Below are positions 1 to 12,126 of a DNA stretch of 64,000 nucleotides, piece by piece. The notes beneath the pieces are model-generated. The model saw only the letters and a program-made list of their open reading frames with translations, ran no database searches and was not told where the DNA came from. The stretch is from Enchytraeus crypticus (lineage: Eukaryota; Annelida; Clitellata; Enchytraeida; Enchytraeidae): NCBI GenBank assembly GCA_905160935.1, contig CAJHZI010000441.1, positions 124,001-188,000 of the forward strand, written 5' to 3'. The position numbers were made by a program, and so were the translations under genes. Every line of letters begins with the position of its first letter. Within the stretch, counting starts at the first letter, position 1.

Positions 1-309
1 CCGGTGAACAGAAAAAAGGTAAAAACTGTGAAAAATCCGGAAAACCAGTTCAAAGATAATCGTAAGCATTAATCAAATTCTTACCAGTCGTAAGTGTAAT
101 ATAAATACTATAAAATAGTCTTTAGCATGTATGAATGAGGTATAAGTCTTTTCTAGACGTTTTTATTTATTTATTTCACCAAATCAATGGTAGACAAGTA
201 CAAAAGACAACATTGCAAAGCTATCAAGTGAGCAACTAACATGTAAATTGTCAATATTGTTAAATGACAAAAAGTGAATAGCAATAGTTTTTTATCTCAC
301 TTTTTTTAG
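1..309 (+). other. Intron sequence before the first visible exon
   Basis: AT-rich sequence without a supported coding frame. It ends in a T-rich tract and an AG at 308-309, the acceptor of the first Bcl-3-like exon seen here. The start codon and earlier exons of that gene must lie before the window. Confidence 0.6.
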
Positions 310-421
310 CAATTCCATGCAGCGGAAAAGAAGAAGAAAGTAGAAATGAAGATCAGTCTGCTAACGAGGTCACACGTGAGAGTATTCTGTCTGCAGTCAG
401 ACCAGATGTTCATGGTGATCT
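310..421 (+). CDS. BCL3-like: Bcl-3-like I-kappa-B protein, exon A (leader to ankyrin repeat 1)
   Basis: Bounded by a T-rich acceptor (AG 308-309) and a consensus GTAAGT donor at 422. In the open frame it gives a polar, charged linker followed by VRPDVHGDL. Joined to the next exon this becomes HGDLPLHIAVV, the start of the first ankyrin repeat; vertebrate Bcl-3 has the very similar GDTPLHIAVV at that place. The exon ends two bases into a codon, matching the next exon. Proteins of this family bind NF-kappa-B dimers: classical I-kappa-Bs hold them in the cytoplasm, while Bcl-3 acts in the nucleus as a co-regulator on p50/p52 homodimers. Which of these applies here is not visible. Confidence 0.75.
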
Positions 422-1940
422 GTAAGTACTATTTCTGTAATTTTTTAATATTTTATTTTTGATATTATTTTTAATTCACTCAATTTCCGAATCGTTTATC
501 AAATATTCTGTGCTATCTAGATTTCTCAACTTTCTCGTCCACTTTTATAAACGAGTCTGAATATTCTTCTCTTATAGAATCCTACATCTCGTACTATAAA
601 AGTCATTGTGGAATTTCCAAAAAGACGTTAGACGGTTATTATGAAATAGGTTAGCATGGTTAACATGTCAGTTTAGATTTGCGCATCACTGCAGTGTTTT
701 CGCTTTGTATGAAAAGTATCTTCGTGTGTGTTGAATAAACAGTATTCACTGAACGGGTTTTAGTGAAGACATGAGTAGGATGTATGTGTACCAACTTAGT
801 TTTATAATTCTGCGAACCTCATGGCTGATTGTAGCTAACTGACCTTGTAGCTAGCACGTGTGTGTTTGGGACTGTACAAAACCACTCGTGCTAAAAACCT
901 GCTGTAAAAGTCTCTTAAGATACTTTACAACAGTCTAGTACAGTTTCTGTTCAATTTCTTGTCACACGTGACGGTATAAAACATTTGTTCAACTGAATGC
1001 TTTTCTATTGATTTATTTACTATAGACTTGTTGCTATAAAATAGATGAAGTCATATCATTGGGATTTTAATTTTGTGGCTCTATACAAATAAAAATTAAA
1101 TTTCGTAGAGTTTGGAATATTTTAATGAAAATATTCTATTAAATAAGTTAATTCGCTTTATTAAAGTGGTGGCTTTATTTCTAGTTAATAGTTATATAGC
1201 TTAGAGAATATTTTAGTGTTTTCGGGCATTTGTGTCCCACCACACTTTCTCTCATGTTTATTTTGTGTACGATTGAATTCTTCCTGAAGTTTTTAAATGA
1301 CTCTGATCCTTAATGTTAATACATTTTTGGTTCATTTTGCGCATTACTTAGAGTTTTAAAATGAGTTGACTTCAATAAAAACAAATTTGCATTCAATTTC
1401 TATAAAATATTGGATAAGCTGGTTAACTAAAAAAACCTGAATTAAATCATTTGTTAACTAAACCTATGGCATTTAAAAACTCTATTGTCATCCTTCAGTT
1501 ACGTATTCAGTTAATAGAGTTGTAATTTTTTCAAAGAATTCTTTAATGTTTAATTTTCCGTTGATTTGTCACCTGTTTAATGACAATGTAACAATGCTAT
1601 GATTTAGCAGCTACTTTGTACTTTCCTTTGTGTGGTCTTGTTAGTCATCCTTGGATGTCTGCTATGCAAACTATGGAATGCAAAAAATCAATTTTAATCG
1701 CATATAGTATTCAAATAAGATTAAATCAGAAGAAAACCAAAATTAAATCAAACGAAACCCATTAACGCCTGGAAACAGCTAAATTATTACTAGGCAACAT
1801 TTGCATTAGGAATTCAGAATTTATTATCGTCCAAGGCTCCTCGTAATTGTAGGTCCAATGCACAGTTTAAATGTTTGTAAAATGTATTTTAGTTAATTAA
1901 CTGACTGGCTTATTGATTGATTAATTGATTGATTGGTCAG

Positions 1941-2049
1941 GCCACTACATATTGCAGTAGTAAGAGGTATGGTGTCAGTGGTGGAGCGATTGGCAACGCT
2001 AATGCTTAAACTCAACATTCCCATTGATACGTGCAACAACCTCAAGCAG
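1941..2049 (+). CDS. BCL3-like: Bcl-3-like I-kappa-B protein, exon B (ankyrin repeat 1)
   Basis: Acceptor AG at 1939-1940 after a short run of GATT repeats; donor GTAATT at 2050. It encodes PLHIAVVRGMVSVVERL, then IDTCNNLKQ. NNLKQ followed by TALHLAV in the next exon matches NNLRQTPLHLAV of Bcl-3, the strongest reason for choosing Bcl-3 over NF-kappa-B p105 or I-kappa-B alpha. The exon ends in phase 0. The next certain exon is 6.6 kb away. Confidence 0.85.
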
Positions 2050-2856
2050 GTAATTGATTAATTTGTATTAATTATAAATTTGTAATTAACTTAATTTTCA
2101 ATAGATTTAAATATTTACTGTTTAATTATAAACGTTGTATAAGCAGATACTGAGTGCAAGGGGCGACTAATGCAGCATTGATGTTTAGCAATACAATTTA
2201 ATCGCATTCCACGCGTGAATGTTTTATAAAGTCAATTTATTGATACTTTTGTAGGCTGACGTCCCCTGAAATTTGGATATATTAAAATTTGCTTGTTGTA
2301 CTAACTAATGCTGTTATTAAATTAAATCAATATACTGTATAGTAATGAATTTAAGATTATTTGAATCAAGTGTCAATATTTGAGGTGTAGATTTCTGCTT
2401 ATCAGTTCACGGGAACAACAGTTCCTGTTACTCGCCTGTGTCATATTTTACGTACTGGGCATCTGTAGTTATAAATGACAGTTGAGTATATACGAAAAAT
2501 CAAAATCTCTCTGTATATGTGTGCTCAGTTTCCCTATAGGTTCAATATATGTGTCTTTCTTGCGTGTTCTTGTGTGCTTTCTATTTGACTCAGTATGGAC
2601 TGATTTTATTGAGTATGTTTGTATAAAATATTATATTATGTTAAATATTTAAAGCAAGTTAAATTGTTGTAATTTTCTGTTGTAAGTTGTTGTAATTCTG
2701 TTGTTGTAATTGCTGTAATTTATGTTTTGATTTTTATTCAACCTCGCTCTCACTATCTCCGTCTCTCACTTTCTTTCCATATTTCTCTCGCTTTCTCTCT
2801 TTATCTCGCTCAATCTCTTCTCTGCTTTTTCTTGATTCTACTGTTCTCTGGAATAG

Positions 2857-3365
2857 CAGACCAAATTCAAATTCCTACTCACGAGGAAGGTAGCTTTCTT
2901 GTTGATCGCTTACTTCATGGTTCAACAAATTTACCTGAAATAAATAACATGTCTTTGTCAGAACTTGGTATAGAATTTGATTCGAGTGAATTCGATTTCT
3001 TGACTGGGTAGGAAATGTCAGATTTAGGTTCTCTGATCTATGCTCGTCTGTTAATTAATTAAAAGCCGTCGAGTGATTTTCAAAATATCTGTTGGGACAG
3101 TGTTTAAATTCTAAATACTGAGAGAAAATTGACCGTACAAGTTTGGATTTACGAAACCCATCACACTAATAACAGCGCATTGTTTTCAACTGACTACAAT
3201 ACACAAATTACATTAGTACCTTTAACCTTTTTCAATTCAACTTGCCCTCTGCAGCTTTCTACGTTGTCAGCAAACAATACTGTCTGGTCGAGAAGGGAAC
3301 AATTAGAATCATCTCCGAGCGGGTTATTTAATTCTGTACCGAGAAACAGTAGCGAGGTTTTGTGA
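2857..3365 (+). other. Candidate alternative terminal exons in the Bcl-3-like intron
   Basis: Two short open stretches follow strong pyrimidine tracts. The first (AG at 2855-2856, stop 3009-3011) encodes about 51 residues ending in SLSELGIEFDSSEFDFLTG, an acidic and aromatic tail that resembles an activation segment. It needs a preceding exon ending in phase 1, and none is known. The second (AG at 3253-3254, stop ending 3365) encodes about 36 residues in phase 0, so it could follow exon B directly and give a truncated one-repeat protein. Both are short enough to be chance open frames. Transcript data would decide. Confidence 0.25.
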
Positions 3366-3915
3366 TTCATTTAGACCAATGGTCAGGTTCAGAAACTATA
3401 ACTGCGTACAGTCAGTGATCACAATGTATTCTCTCCCGCATCGATAGCAAGCAGTATTTGTTGTAATATTCCTTATCAGATGTAGGTCTGCTTGAATTAG
3501 AGGATATCCCCTTAGCAGGCCTAATCACGCAATCTTCATTAATGATATGTAGCTAAATTCACTGTTCTGTTGTAAAGGCCTAAATAGTTTGCTTTGAAAG
3601 AATTTAATGCTGTACAAAGTTTGTCAGTATTATAAGTAATAGCATTTCAAAATTCAGCATTTGGCAATATTAAAGGTACTGAAAGCTAATATTTGAAAGT
3701 ATCAAATGCTGTAGCTAGTTACTGTTGCTATAAATTAACAACTTGATGTCTTTGAAATATATGAAATAATTTCTTATTCCTATATCTTTCTGTAACAAAA
3801 TTTTGATTTCAAAAATTTAAAGACTTTTTAAGAATTCGGCGAAAGTTTATCGTCTTAGGAGGCCAGACTGCCAATGTTAGGCCTACTATCCTAAAGACCA
3901 CACTTTAAAAAAATT

Positions 3916-4037
3916 ACGTGATACAATGGTTTAAATTAATTACTATTTAATGGACGCTTAAAATAAATGACGTGATTTTATGGTTTAAATTAATGACTTT
4001 ATTTAGTGGCTTAAATACAGGACGTGATTTATTAATG
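3916..4037. repeat. Short AT-rich tandem repeat, about 53-bp unit
   Basis: The motif ACGTGAT followed by ATGGTTTAAATTAAT recurs at 3916 and 3970, with a partial third copy at 4022. It lies inside the long intron of the Bcl-3-like gene. No other function is visible. Confidence 0.6.
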
Positions 4038-5049
4038 GCTATTATTAATTTCTTGAGTTCCTTATCTGAGACTAATGGAATATCACCGGTGAACCATGCG
4101 TGACACGATAAGGCCTCCTGTACGGTTAATAATCACATCGCTGTTGTTTGTGGACCTGCGTGGTTCTAAAAAAATTCCCGCCTCACTACAGTGTGCTGTT
4201 AGTAGGCCACTCTAGTTCACTTTCTACTATGTTAATAACAACCTTGACGCCTTGATGGTCCTTGAATGCTCTTATCGGGTTTCTTCAATGACTTAGCAAA
4301 ATTGAAGATTGCTTGATCTAATCGGAAAACACCCAGTCACTGAAGTTTGTAAGATGCAGACGGTTTTATCGTATACGGAAATTCAAAATTGGTGATCGCC
4401 TTTAAACCCTGTTGTTCACAAAATCAGTAAGCTGAAACACAAGTGTTGGCCGAACGATTTTTCCTTCTGATTCAGTTCTTGATTTCTGTTTTGTGAACCA
4501 GCAAGTCTCTCTTCGCCACAGTCGTATGGGTCTCTTTCTTCGCCGGTAGTTGGCTTTCGTTACTGGGTTCTTGGCTAAATAATACCTCTAATTTTACCGT
4601 AACATTCGACATAGAACGGTGCTTTATGAATATACTTTTTTGCTGGATTTATTAGAAATTTACAAACTTTTGCAGCATTTTATTTAAGAGGTTAGTTCTA
4701 AAATTTTTAGAAAGAAAAATACCCTTTTTAATGTTATTCATATCCTGTTCTGAAGAACGGGTTAGCGGCGTTGTTGTTGCGCAATCATTTGTTGGGGCAT
4801 ATGTGGCTGATCCGTGCAGAGGTTTTTGTTTATAAACATGAACACGCCGTTTAGTCAGGCGGTCGTGTCTTTCTTGCAGCCAATGACTGGGTCGTGACTG
4901 ACGAATTTAACGTAATTACGAGTTCAAGTGCAAAACAATAGCAACAATGCATCGAAAATGTTTGGTTTAAAGTTCAGAATAATATTCTAGTTATTTACGG
5001 TCCCGAAATATGTGGCAGCTTTATTTAGTCCTTTAAATTTCCTTTAATA

Positions 5050-5258
5050 GTTTAGGTGATAAAGAAACCAACAAACCAACGTCAGAAAGGGCATTCGGTT
5101 GGTGTGCGCCTAGGTTCCAGAAATTGTTACAATTCATTTCTAAAACGAGTGAAAGAGATTTTGATATGATGTGAGACAGAGTGGTGAAGGTCCATTCTCA
5201 TCCAAACCCTAGTTAAACTGAAAGAAATTAAAGGGAAGATGATGATAATGATGGATGA
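5050..5258 (+). mobile_element. LINE-tailed SINE-like repeat, 3' portion
   Basis: This matches the reverse complement of 12120-12330 and 13118-13430: a block around CATTCGGTTGGTG and AGGTTCCAGAAATT, then CCCTAGTTAAACTG, ending in a GATGAT-type microsatellite. The last roughly 100 bp also match the 3' end of the LINE at 32505-32937. It is a diverged retroposon copy in an intron. Confidence 0.6.
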
Positions 5259-5779
5259 ATTAAAGTGATAAATAATTCCACGTCCTTAAATAGTTTTGTC
5301 CTGTAGGTAAATAAAATAACAGCGATCAATAATGTCATCAATAGTTGCGGATAAGTTTGAGCTTTGAATACATATCCTAAATTCAGGATTCGATTTCATG
5401 GAAGGTGTATTCTTCTAGATGTCCTTGGTCCAAATAAAACACGCTCTTAAAATCGTGGGAATTTCTTTCTGTCTTTGATTGAGATGTTGTACGTACTATT
5501 TGCTCTGTGCTTGCTATGAAACCTTAAAGTAAAAGATTTAAGGGTATAAAAATAGATTCCATGGAAAGTTCAGATACTTTCAAGAAATTTTTAGTGCTTT
5601 CTTATTATACCAGACCCTCTGTTTTATCAGATTTGGGACTGTATCTAGGGACATAGAACTATATTAATAACCATTGATTGCTTCTAGAGCAAAGATCGCT
5701 GAGTGATAAATGTAACTACAGTATATAGGCCTATCTATACGTGGAGCTTTTCTGATCTATTTTAGCTATTTATTATATC

Positions 5780-5849
5780 GGTTGGATGGCCGAGATCTAA
5801 TACGTTTGCTGGATAAACCAAAGGTGTGGGTTCATATCCTGACGAACCT
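5780..5849 (+). other. tRNA-like fossil (pseudo-tRNA or SINE head)
   Basis: GGTTGGATGGCCGAG resembles the 5' end and A box of class II tRNAs, and GTGGGTTCATATCC resembles a T arm and B box. The ends GGTT and AACC could pair. The middle does not form a clear anticodon stem, so this is a degenerate tRNA-derived sequence rather than a working gene. Confidence 0.4.
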
Positions 5850-6348
5850 ACTTAAACATTTTTCTTCTACCGCAGAAACAGACTTGAAAATTATACTTTC
5901 AATTTGTCTTATTTTCAATCTTCTTGGGTCAGAAGTCAATCTGTGATTCCCTGAAATATTACGTTTCTTTTCCTGAGAAAAATGATTCTGTTTTGAAATA
6001 TTTTGAGGGTGTTAACTCTAACACCGTTGTATGAACCAGGGACTACTGACACGGTTAGAATGATTTACGATGGAAGATTAACGAGTAACGTAGAATACAT
6101 AAAACCATTACATGCAGATGTGCACGACATCGCAGTACATTCTGTACCAAAGTTGAGTTGAGTAACTCACGTAGAAATATACTAAAACTCTATAACCAAT
6201 TGATCTATTGTTACGCACTCATTGCACTAAAATTATTCAGCAAAACGCTCTAGATAAACGTTTTAATTTACTTATAGGCCTACGTGTAGTATAAAAAAAC
6301 TAATCCATTTACACTTATTATATTATATTACACTAAAGTAAAAGTAAA

Positions 6349-6579
6349 CACGCATTATAGTGAATAATCAACTACGTTGATATCTATCACTTTTTAAAAC
6401 CACATGTTTAATCCGTTCGGCAATTTAGACCATTTTCCGTATAACCAGTCCAGTGAATGTCCAAGATTTTACTCCCAGATCAGCGCGGCCGGGATTCGAA
6501 CCCACGAGGTTTCAATTCACCTCTGGCTTTGTCATTTAAAATTTCATGACGTTACCCCTACGCTATTTAGACATTCATG
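6349..6579 (-). mobile_element. tRNA-derived SINE, family B
   Basis: Read on the minus strand it has a B box GGTTCGAATCC followed by a long tail with ATCTGGGAGTAAAATCT and GATATCAACGTAGTTGAT, shared with the copies at 13.5, 19.7, 34.2, 54.8 and 63.7 kb. The A-box part is diverged. It lies in the Bcl-3-like intron. Confidence 0.8.
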
Positions 6580-8385
6580 TACCTAGCACTTATTGTATTA
6601 TACTCATATATTTCTGTGTAATAGTTCATTTTGGTTTTTTTAATATGAAAGTATGCTAGGATTTTATTTTTATAGTTATAGGCCTAGTATTGCTATTTCA
6701 TTTTATATATTAAAATGGTAAATCTAATATTATAATACATATATTCCATATAAAAGATAATATTCGTGTACAGTGTAAGTTGTACGCCTCTAGTCTGTAA
6801 ATACGTGGTCATGATAATATTTGTTATTTATTATAAAAACAATTTTTATTATGGACTTAATTTATTTAAGTACGATAAAACAGTTGCCTGAATTTTATAA
6901 TATTGTTAAATATATATATAAGTAGACCAAATACTGCAATAAAAAGTGAAACAGAACGCGTATCTAAATCTCTTAGAATGATGACTAGAAAACAATCTGA
7001 AATCGTTGCGTCATACAGACGAATTCTTGAAGGCTGCGTGAAGAGGTCGTGCATTCACGTATGGGCGTTGTTCTCGATGGTCTACTAGGTACATGTCGAT
7101 CAAAATATCTACAAGGTCACAAGTAGGGTTGATTAATTAGACCGCACTATCCTGAATAGGATCCACAACCGAGAAGCCAAGCATATTTCCCGTTCCCGCG
7201 GTCATCGTCTTGAAATAAATTAAAACCAAGAGGATCGAAGGATAGAAGTAACCGAGTACGTGAAACAGGCGCCTCTTCGAAAGAAAAATCGATTTGTAAC
7301 AAGTGGACCAATATTAAGGGCCTCGTCTTTTCTTGATTGATTTTATTGTGATTATTTCTATATTTGCTACTGTCCTTGCATAAATATTAGCGTCTTGGTA
7401 ACTCAATTTATCTGACGTCGTTAACGTTTCGCATTTCAACTTTTGTGAGATTTATCACGTCGCTACTTTTACACCACAGGCCTACACTGTGCTTTAATAT
7501 CATGCACCGAGTGTGCCACTATCATGCTAATTCTACAACTGTACAATTCAGGTCCAACCCTTGTTCTAGTTTTTAACTCTTCGATTGACATTTCACTCCC
7601 GCCTTTATTCCTTAGCTCGACGAAGTGTTTAGACAGTTGATAAGAGATGTTTCGTGAAATAAAATACCGGTTTTTGATTGCAATCTACTGCTATATGGAG
7701 GCCCGTAATTAATTTTCAGTTTGTCGACAATTGTTTGCCGTAAAAATGATTTAATTGTTGGCAGGCTATATCGGCTCAAGGTCATTCCCTAGATCTTAAA
7801 TACTTTATCAGTGTGCTTGCTCGAGACGAATTGGCCTACTAAGATTATGTAGTCTTGAGTAACTGGTTTCAAAAATATTTTATCTGAGAGTGCCCACACA
7901 CTGGAGACGAGGTTCTATTAGAGAATGATGTCGCAGAATATACATGTACATATATATTATGTACTATACTTGTACGATGTACTTAAGTACAAGTAAACCT
8001 ATAAATTTTGTTGAACAGCACTATATAGGGCCCCTCCTCTGTCTTTCCTTTCGCTCTCCCTCTTTCTCTTCTTTCCGTTCAGTTTTCTGTTACACCACTT
8101 GTTTCTTGTCCAAGGAACATATTCTCTTTATGAAAACAGATATGTTATATACGTGGTTGATTAGAATTGTGTTGTGTAATTACATCAGTATTTGAAAACA
8201 ACGCTAAATATTTAAGTGTGTATAGCGTAGCGTATTGTACTGTGTAGTATTTTATTTGTGGTTGTTCTATTATATTACATTTTATGTCCATCGCTAAATG
8301 CTGTGATAAATTCCAGTAGTGCTTGTATATCTCTAATAAATACTGCCAATGCTCTATAATATTGCATCATTCTATTGAATTTTAA

Positions 8386-8700
8386 GTATGTCTCTTAACT
8401 GTGATAAGGTATAGTATTCTATTTAACTGTATTTTAAGCATATCTCTATCTGTGCTGTATAGTAATCTATTTAATTGTATTCTAAGTCTAAACTGTCTCT
8501 AACTGTGATAAGTATACTTTTTAATAGTATTTTAAGCATATCTTTAACTATGATACGGTATAGTATTCTATTTAATTGTATTCTAAGTCTAACTCTCTCT
8601 ATTTCTCGTGCATTCTGTTGAATTGCATTCTAAGTCTAATTGTGATGTATAGTATTCTATTGAATTCTATTCTAAATCTAACCTGTCTCTCTATTTCTCG
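8386..8700 (+). repeat. Tandem repeat abutting the exon C acceptor
   Basis: Diverged units of about 60-90 bp carry TAGTATTCTATT and GTATTCTAAGTCTAA motifs. The last two units each contain a pyrimidine tract followed by ATTTCTCGTGCA. In the final unit this is the real acceptor (AG 8704-8705). In the copy 92 bp upstream (8591-8612) the AG is replaced by TT, so it is a dead duplicate of the splice site. Confidence 0.7.
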
Positions 8701-8705
8701 TGCAG

Positions 8706-8931
8706 ACTGCCCTACACCTAGCGGTCATGACGGACCAGCCTGGTGCCCTCGACACCCTGCTCGACTCCGGGTCTTCCCCTGCTCTCAGGGACTACCAGGG
8801 GGATCAGGCCTGTCACCTCGCCGTCAGGCACAACAGCCCTGCCTGCCTCAGGGTCCTGCTGGACCGCTGTCACCCCTCCGCCTCTCCCAGCCAGGCGTCC
8901 CACCTCGACCTCGAGGCAGTCAACTATGAAG
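8706..8931 (+). CDS. BCL3-like: Bcl-3-like I-kappa-B protein, exon C (ankyrin repeats 2-3)
   Basis: Acceptor AG 8704-8705, donor GTATTT at 8932. Phase 0 in, phase 1 out. It encodes TALHLAVMTDQPGALDTLL (repeat 2), then DQACHLAVRHNSPACLRVLLDRC (repeat 3), then a Ser/Pro insert and LDLEAVNYEG. The order SPACLRVLLD, insert, LDLEAVNYEG parallels SPTCLRALLD ... LDLEARNYDG of Bcl-3. The exon is clearly richer in G+C than its introns, which supports it being coding. Confidence 0.92.
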
Positions 8932-9359
8932 GTATTTTATTTCTTTTAATTTTTAGTGATTTCTTATTTATACAAATATTAACTAAATAAAAATAATTAA
9001 CTTAAATTCTAAAAATTTAAGTTAATAGTTAACGATCGATTAAATTAATCCGATCCCATTTTCCGATTTTTATTTTTTATTTTCGATCCCATTTTTTACA
9101 TTTTTAAATTCTTTATTAGCATCCATTGTATTTTTAATGGTTTGTTTATTTATTAAAATGTATTTATATTTCATTGTCCTACATTGAGCGATAGATATTT
9201 AACGCATATTGTTTGACAGTGACGATTTTGTCTGTGACAGTGTAAATCAACTTCTGTAACTGTAGTTTAATAAATGTTGAAAGAAACGTATGTGATAGTT
9301 ATTAAGGTGATATATTTGTCAAAAAAGGTCAATTTCAACTCTTACCTTTTTTAAACTAA

Positions 9360-9535
9360 TGTACAATTTTTATTGTATTATTAAAATCATAGTATTAGGT
9401 GTAATTAGAAATATTGTACTATTAAACTAAGTGTAAAATTTATTGTATTATTAGATTTATTTATTGAATTTACTCTATATATTGTACTATTAGATTTATT
9501 TATTTAATTTACTCTATTATTAAATTAGACAATGC
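9360..9535. repeat. AT-rich tandem repeat in intron
   Basis: Diverged units of about 50 bp with ATTGTATTATTA and ATTTATTTATT motifs lie just before the exon D acceptor. Low information; slippage or short tandem duplication is likely. Confidence 0.5.
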
Positions 9536-9549
9536 TTGTTTTTCTGCAG

Positions 9550-9836
9550 GTATGACACCGCTTCACCTGGCTGTACAACTGGGTCACTATGACCTCATTA
9601 GACTGCTGCTAAGGGGTGGGGCCGCTGTGGACACTAGGGACGCCATCAAGGGCCGCACTGCCCTGTTTCTAGCCCTTGAGCTCGAGGACCACAGGGCAGC
9701 TACGCTCCTCATGGAGCACGGGGCCGATCCCACTGTCCTTACCAAGAGCGGAAGCTCCCCAGTTAGACTGGCGTCGGAAAGGTATCGGGCGGATATCGAA
9801 GAGTCTGCTGGAAATAAGGTTGTGTTCGCGCAGTGA
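9550..9836 (+). CDS. BCL3-like: Bcl-3-like I-kappa-B protein, terminal exon D (ankyrin repeats 4-6)
   Basis: Acceptor TTTCTGCAG (AG 9548-9549); the exon completes a Gly codon and runs to a TGA at 9834-9836. It encodes GMTPLHLAVQLGHYDLIRLLL (repeat 4), KGRTALFLALELEDHRAATLL with HGADPTVL (repeat 5), and a shortened repeat 6 beginning KSGSSPVRLAS. The protein stops about 30 residues into repeat 6, so it lacks the seventh repeat and the long Pro/Ser tail of vertebrate Bcl-3. That could be lineage-specific or reflect an alternative terminal exon. No PEST tail is visible after the repeats. Confidence 0.92.
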
Positions 9837-11280
9837 TTTCATCTGGAAAAAAGGGAAAAAAGTGTCATCTGGAATTTTCTCTCGTTATTAATCGTGTCAT
9901 CTCTCAGATATGATCAGCTGGACTTTCAATACTCTGCTGGGAAAATAACGTTGTGCCCCATTATAATGAAGGGGTTCTATAAATAGCTTATGGAAAACCA
10001 AGAGTGATGATGGGTTATCATCTGAAGCTATAATTAGACTTCTGAAAATTTTCCATAATCTGAAACTTTCTCCAACAGAATGTAGATCTCTGAGTATTTA
10101 TGTTCTTTTTGTCAACCGTATGATGCGTATAAGGTTCTATTTGTTTCCGCAGCTCAGTTGTATCAGGTACGTCTCTAACAATACAGAATCGCATCGTAAT
10201 ACTTCTTATGCAAACCTGGAAAGTAGCCATGCGTTCAAAGCAATGTTCAGATGCGGGTTAACTGGAAATATGCAAACAATTCTCTGCAAGTTTTAAAGGC
10301 TGTTCCTGTTCATCCTGATTATCTCTGCCTGAAGGCATATACTGCAGAACGATCTGTGATGATTGCTTAGCTATTGTGCAAAATTGTAAATTGACAGGCT
10401 GTGAATTTGCAAGATTAAATTTGATTAGTTCTGACTGTTTGGTTCATTCAAAATGGTAATCAATTAATATCGGAATTAAAATAGCAGATTTTATGATCTG
10501 AGCTAATTAGTAATAAAGATATTTTTGACGCTACCCAGGTCGTTACGATTAAATCTGCAATTTAATTTAAATTAATTGCAATTTATTGATAATTGATTTA
10601 CTAATAGTCATCAATTTAGATTTAATTTAAGATTTAGATTTCATTTGGTTGTGATCTGTCCCATCTCTTAACTCTCTAAAGGACTCTTAATTCATAAATC
10701 TGATTAATTTGGTGTAAGAATGGACCCGGTGAAGTTTTTAATGTTAAGTTTCCGAGAATGAGTCATACAGTAGGACATAGGTAGGCCTACCTGAATGTAT
10801 ACTATGAACACTGAGTAGCAATACTGTATACATGTATTCATAACGAGTATTAAAAAGATACGTTGGCCTAAATAGGTATTAATAGACTATATGTATTCCT
10901 GTACGAGTGGAAATATATTATGTGTGCTTTGAAAGTTTTTAGTAATTTATTTCTGTAAAGATATTAGTTAAGCGTTTGATGATGTCTTGCCAATCATTAG
11001 AGATTCCATTGTTTATACGGTGCCCTTTTTATTCGGTTTTGTAGAGTAAGACTGGACCAACTAACTTGATGGTGGGGTTATTTTTGTTGTATTGTGGAAG
11101 TTGGCAATATGTAGTATTTTCAAGTAGATTTTGCACGTAAATTCCGGTGCATTTTGCATTTGTAATCTAAAATTTTTCATTGAATTTTATGTTTTGTGCA
11201 TATCTGCAGTATTTAAATGCTTTAACGACGTCACGTATTGTATAATTAGTGTGTATGCAATGAGTGTAATTAATTAAACC
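9837..11280 (+). other. Probable 3' UTR, then sequence without a recognised gene
   Basis: The first part presumably contains the 3' UTR of the Bcl-3-like gene. An AATAAA at 10512-10517 is a possible poly(A) signal about 680 bp after the stop, chosen only on position. Beyond it I see AT-rich sequence with no supported coding frame. Confidence 0.35.
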
Positions 11281-11281
11281 T

Positions 11282-11283
<2 letters not shown>

Positions 11284-11320
<37 letters not shown>

Positions 11321-12119
11321 GCAGTATATGTGTAGTATCTATTTCAAACTGCATGCGCATGTGTGTGCACTCAAAATTGCGTATTCCAACGCGCATATAC
11401 ACACTTCTGTGTACTTCACACATATTTTGTAAATGCTCTTGTTGAAATATCAAAATTGAAATTTGTAACATAATCAAGTTTGTGTAGACGTTACTTTTTT
11501 GTGTAGTTTTAAAACATTATTGTCAGTTACGAACTTTGTAGGCCAAGTGAAACCGGTGAGAATTTGGAAAGAAACTTTGCGTTGTTCTGATTGATTTATT
11601 TATTTAATTACATTAAGATTGAGTTATGTCTTTCCATAAATAGCAGGGTGGTTGCTATTTTATGTCCAGGACTGTATCGAATTATAGGGTAAAACTTCAA
11701 ACAGTTCTTGAGTAACAATTAAGTATGGAGTACCAATTAAGTATGGATAAAACGTGTTTCGTGTAGTTCTCAATTGCTGGATAAGGAGGTGTGGAACTTT
11801 GTGACTGTTGTATTAAAATAATTATCAGGGTACTTTCTTTGTGCGGATAAAGTACGAATATGCAACAGATGTGTAAATACTACTGACTGAATTCGCTATT
11901 TTGTGCGTATAAATGTTGTTAATTTTTAATAAAACTATATCACTAATGCAGTTTTCTTGTGTTCTTTTATAATAAAATTACTATACACTGTAGAACCATT
12001 AAATCAATTAGACTGATGTCGAGAAAATGTTACATGTTGGGGTACTGTACACTGTGCAAGTACAGAATCGCAAATTTCACATCTTTACGTTATCTTAACA
12101 TTATCTAAACCTTATTTCC
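11284..12119. other. TA microsatellite, then unassigned sequence
   Basis: A (TA)n tract occupies about 11285-11319. The rest is AT-rich and shows no recognisable gene or repeat family. Confidence 0.5.
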
Positions 12120-12126
12120 ACATTCC

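Noticed and set aside
6866-7088. Overlapping 61-62 codon frames on both strands
   Set aside because: Short, AT-rich, no recognisable domain; overlap of frames on both strands is typical of chance.
310-9836. NF-kappa-B p105/Relish C-terminal half
   Set aside because: Possible because the 5' end is missing, but repeat-level wording (NNLKQ, SPACLRVLLD, LDLEAVNYEG) fits Bcl-3 better; kept only as an alternative.
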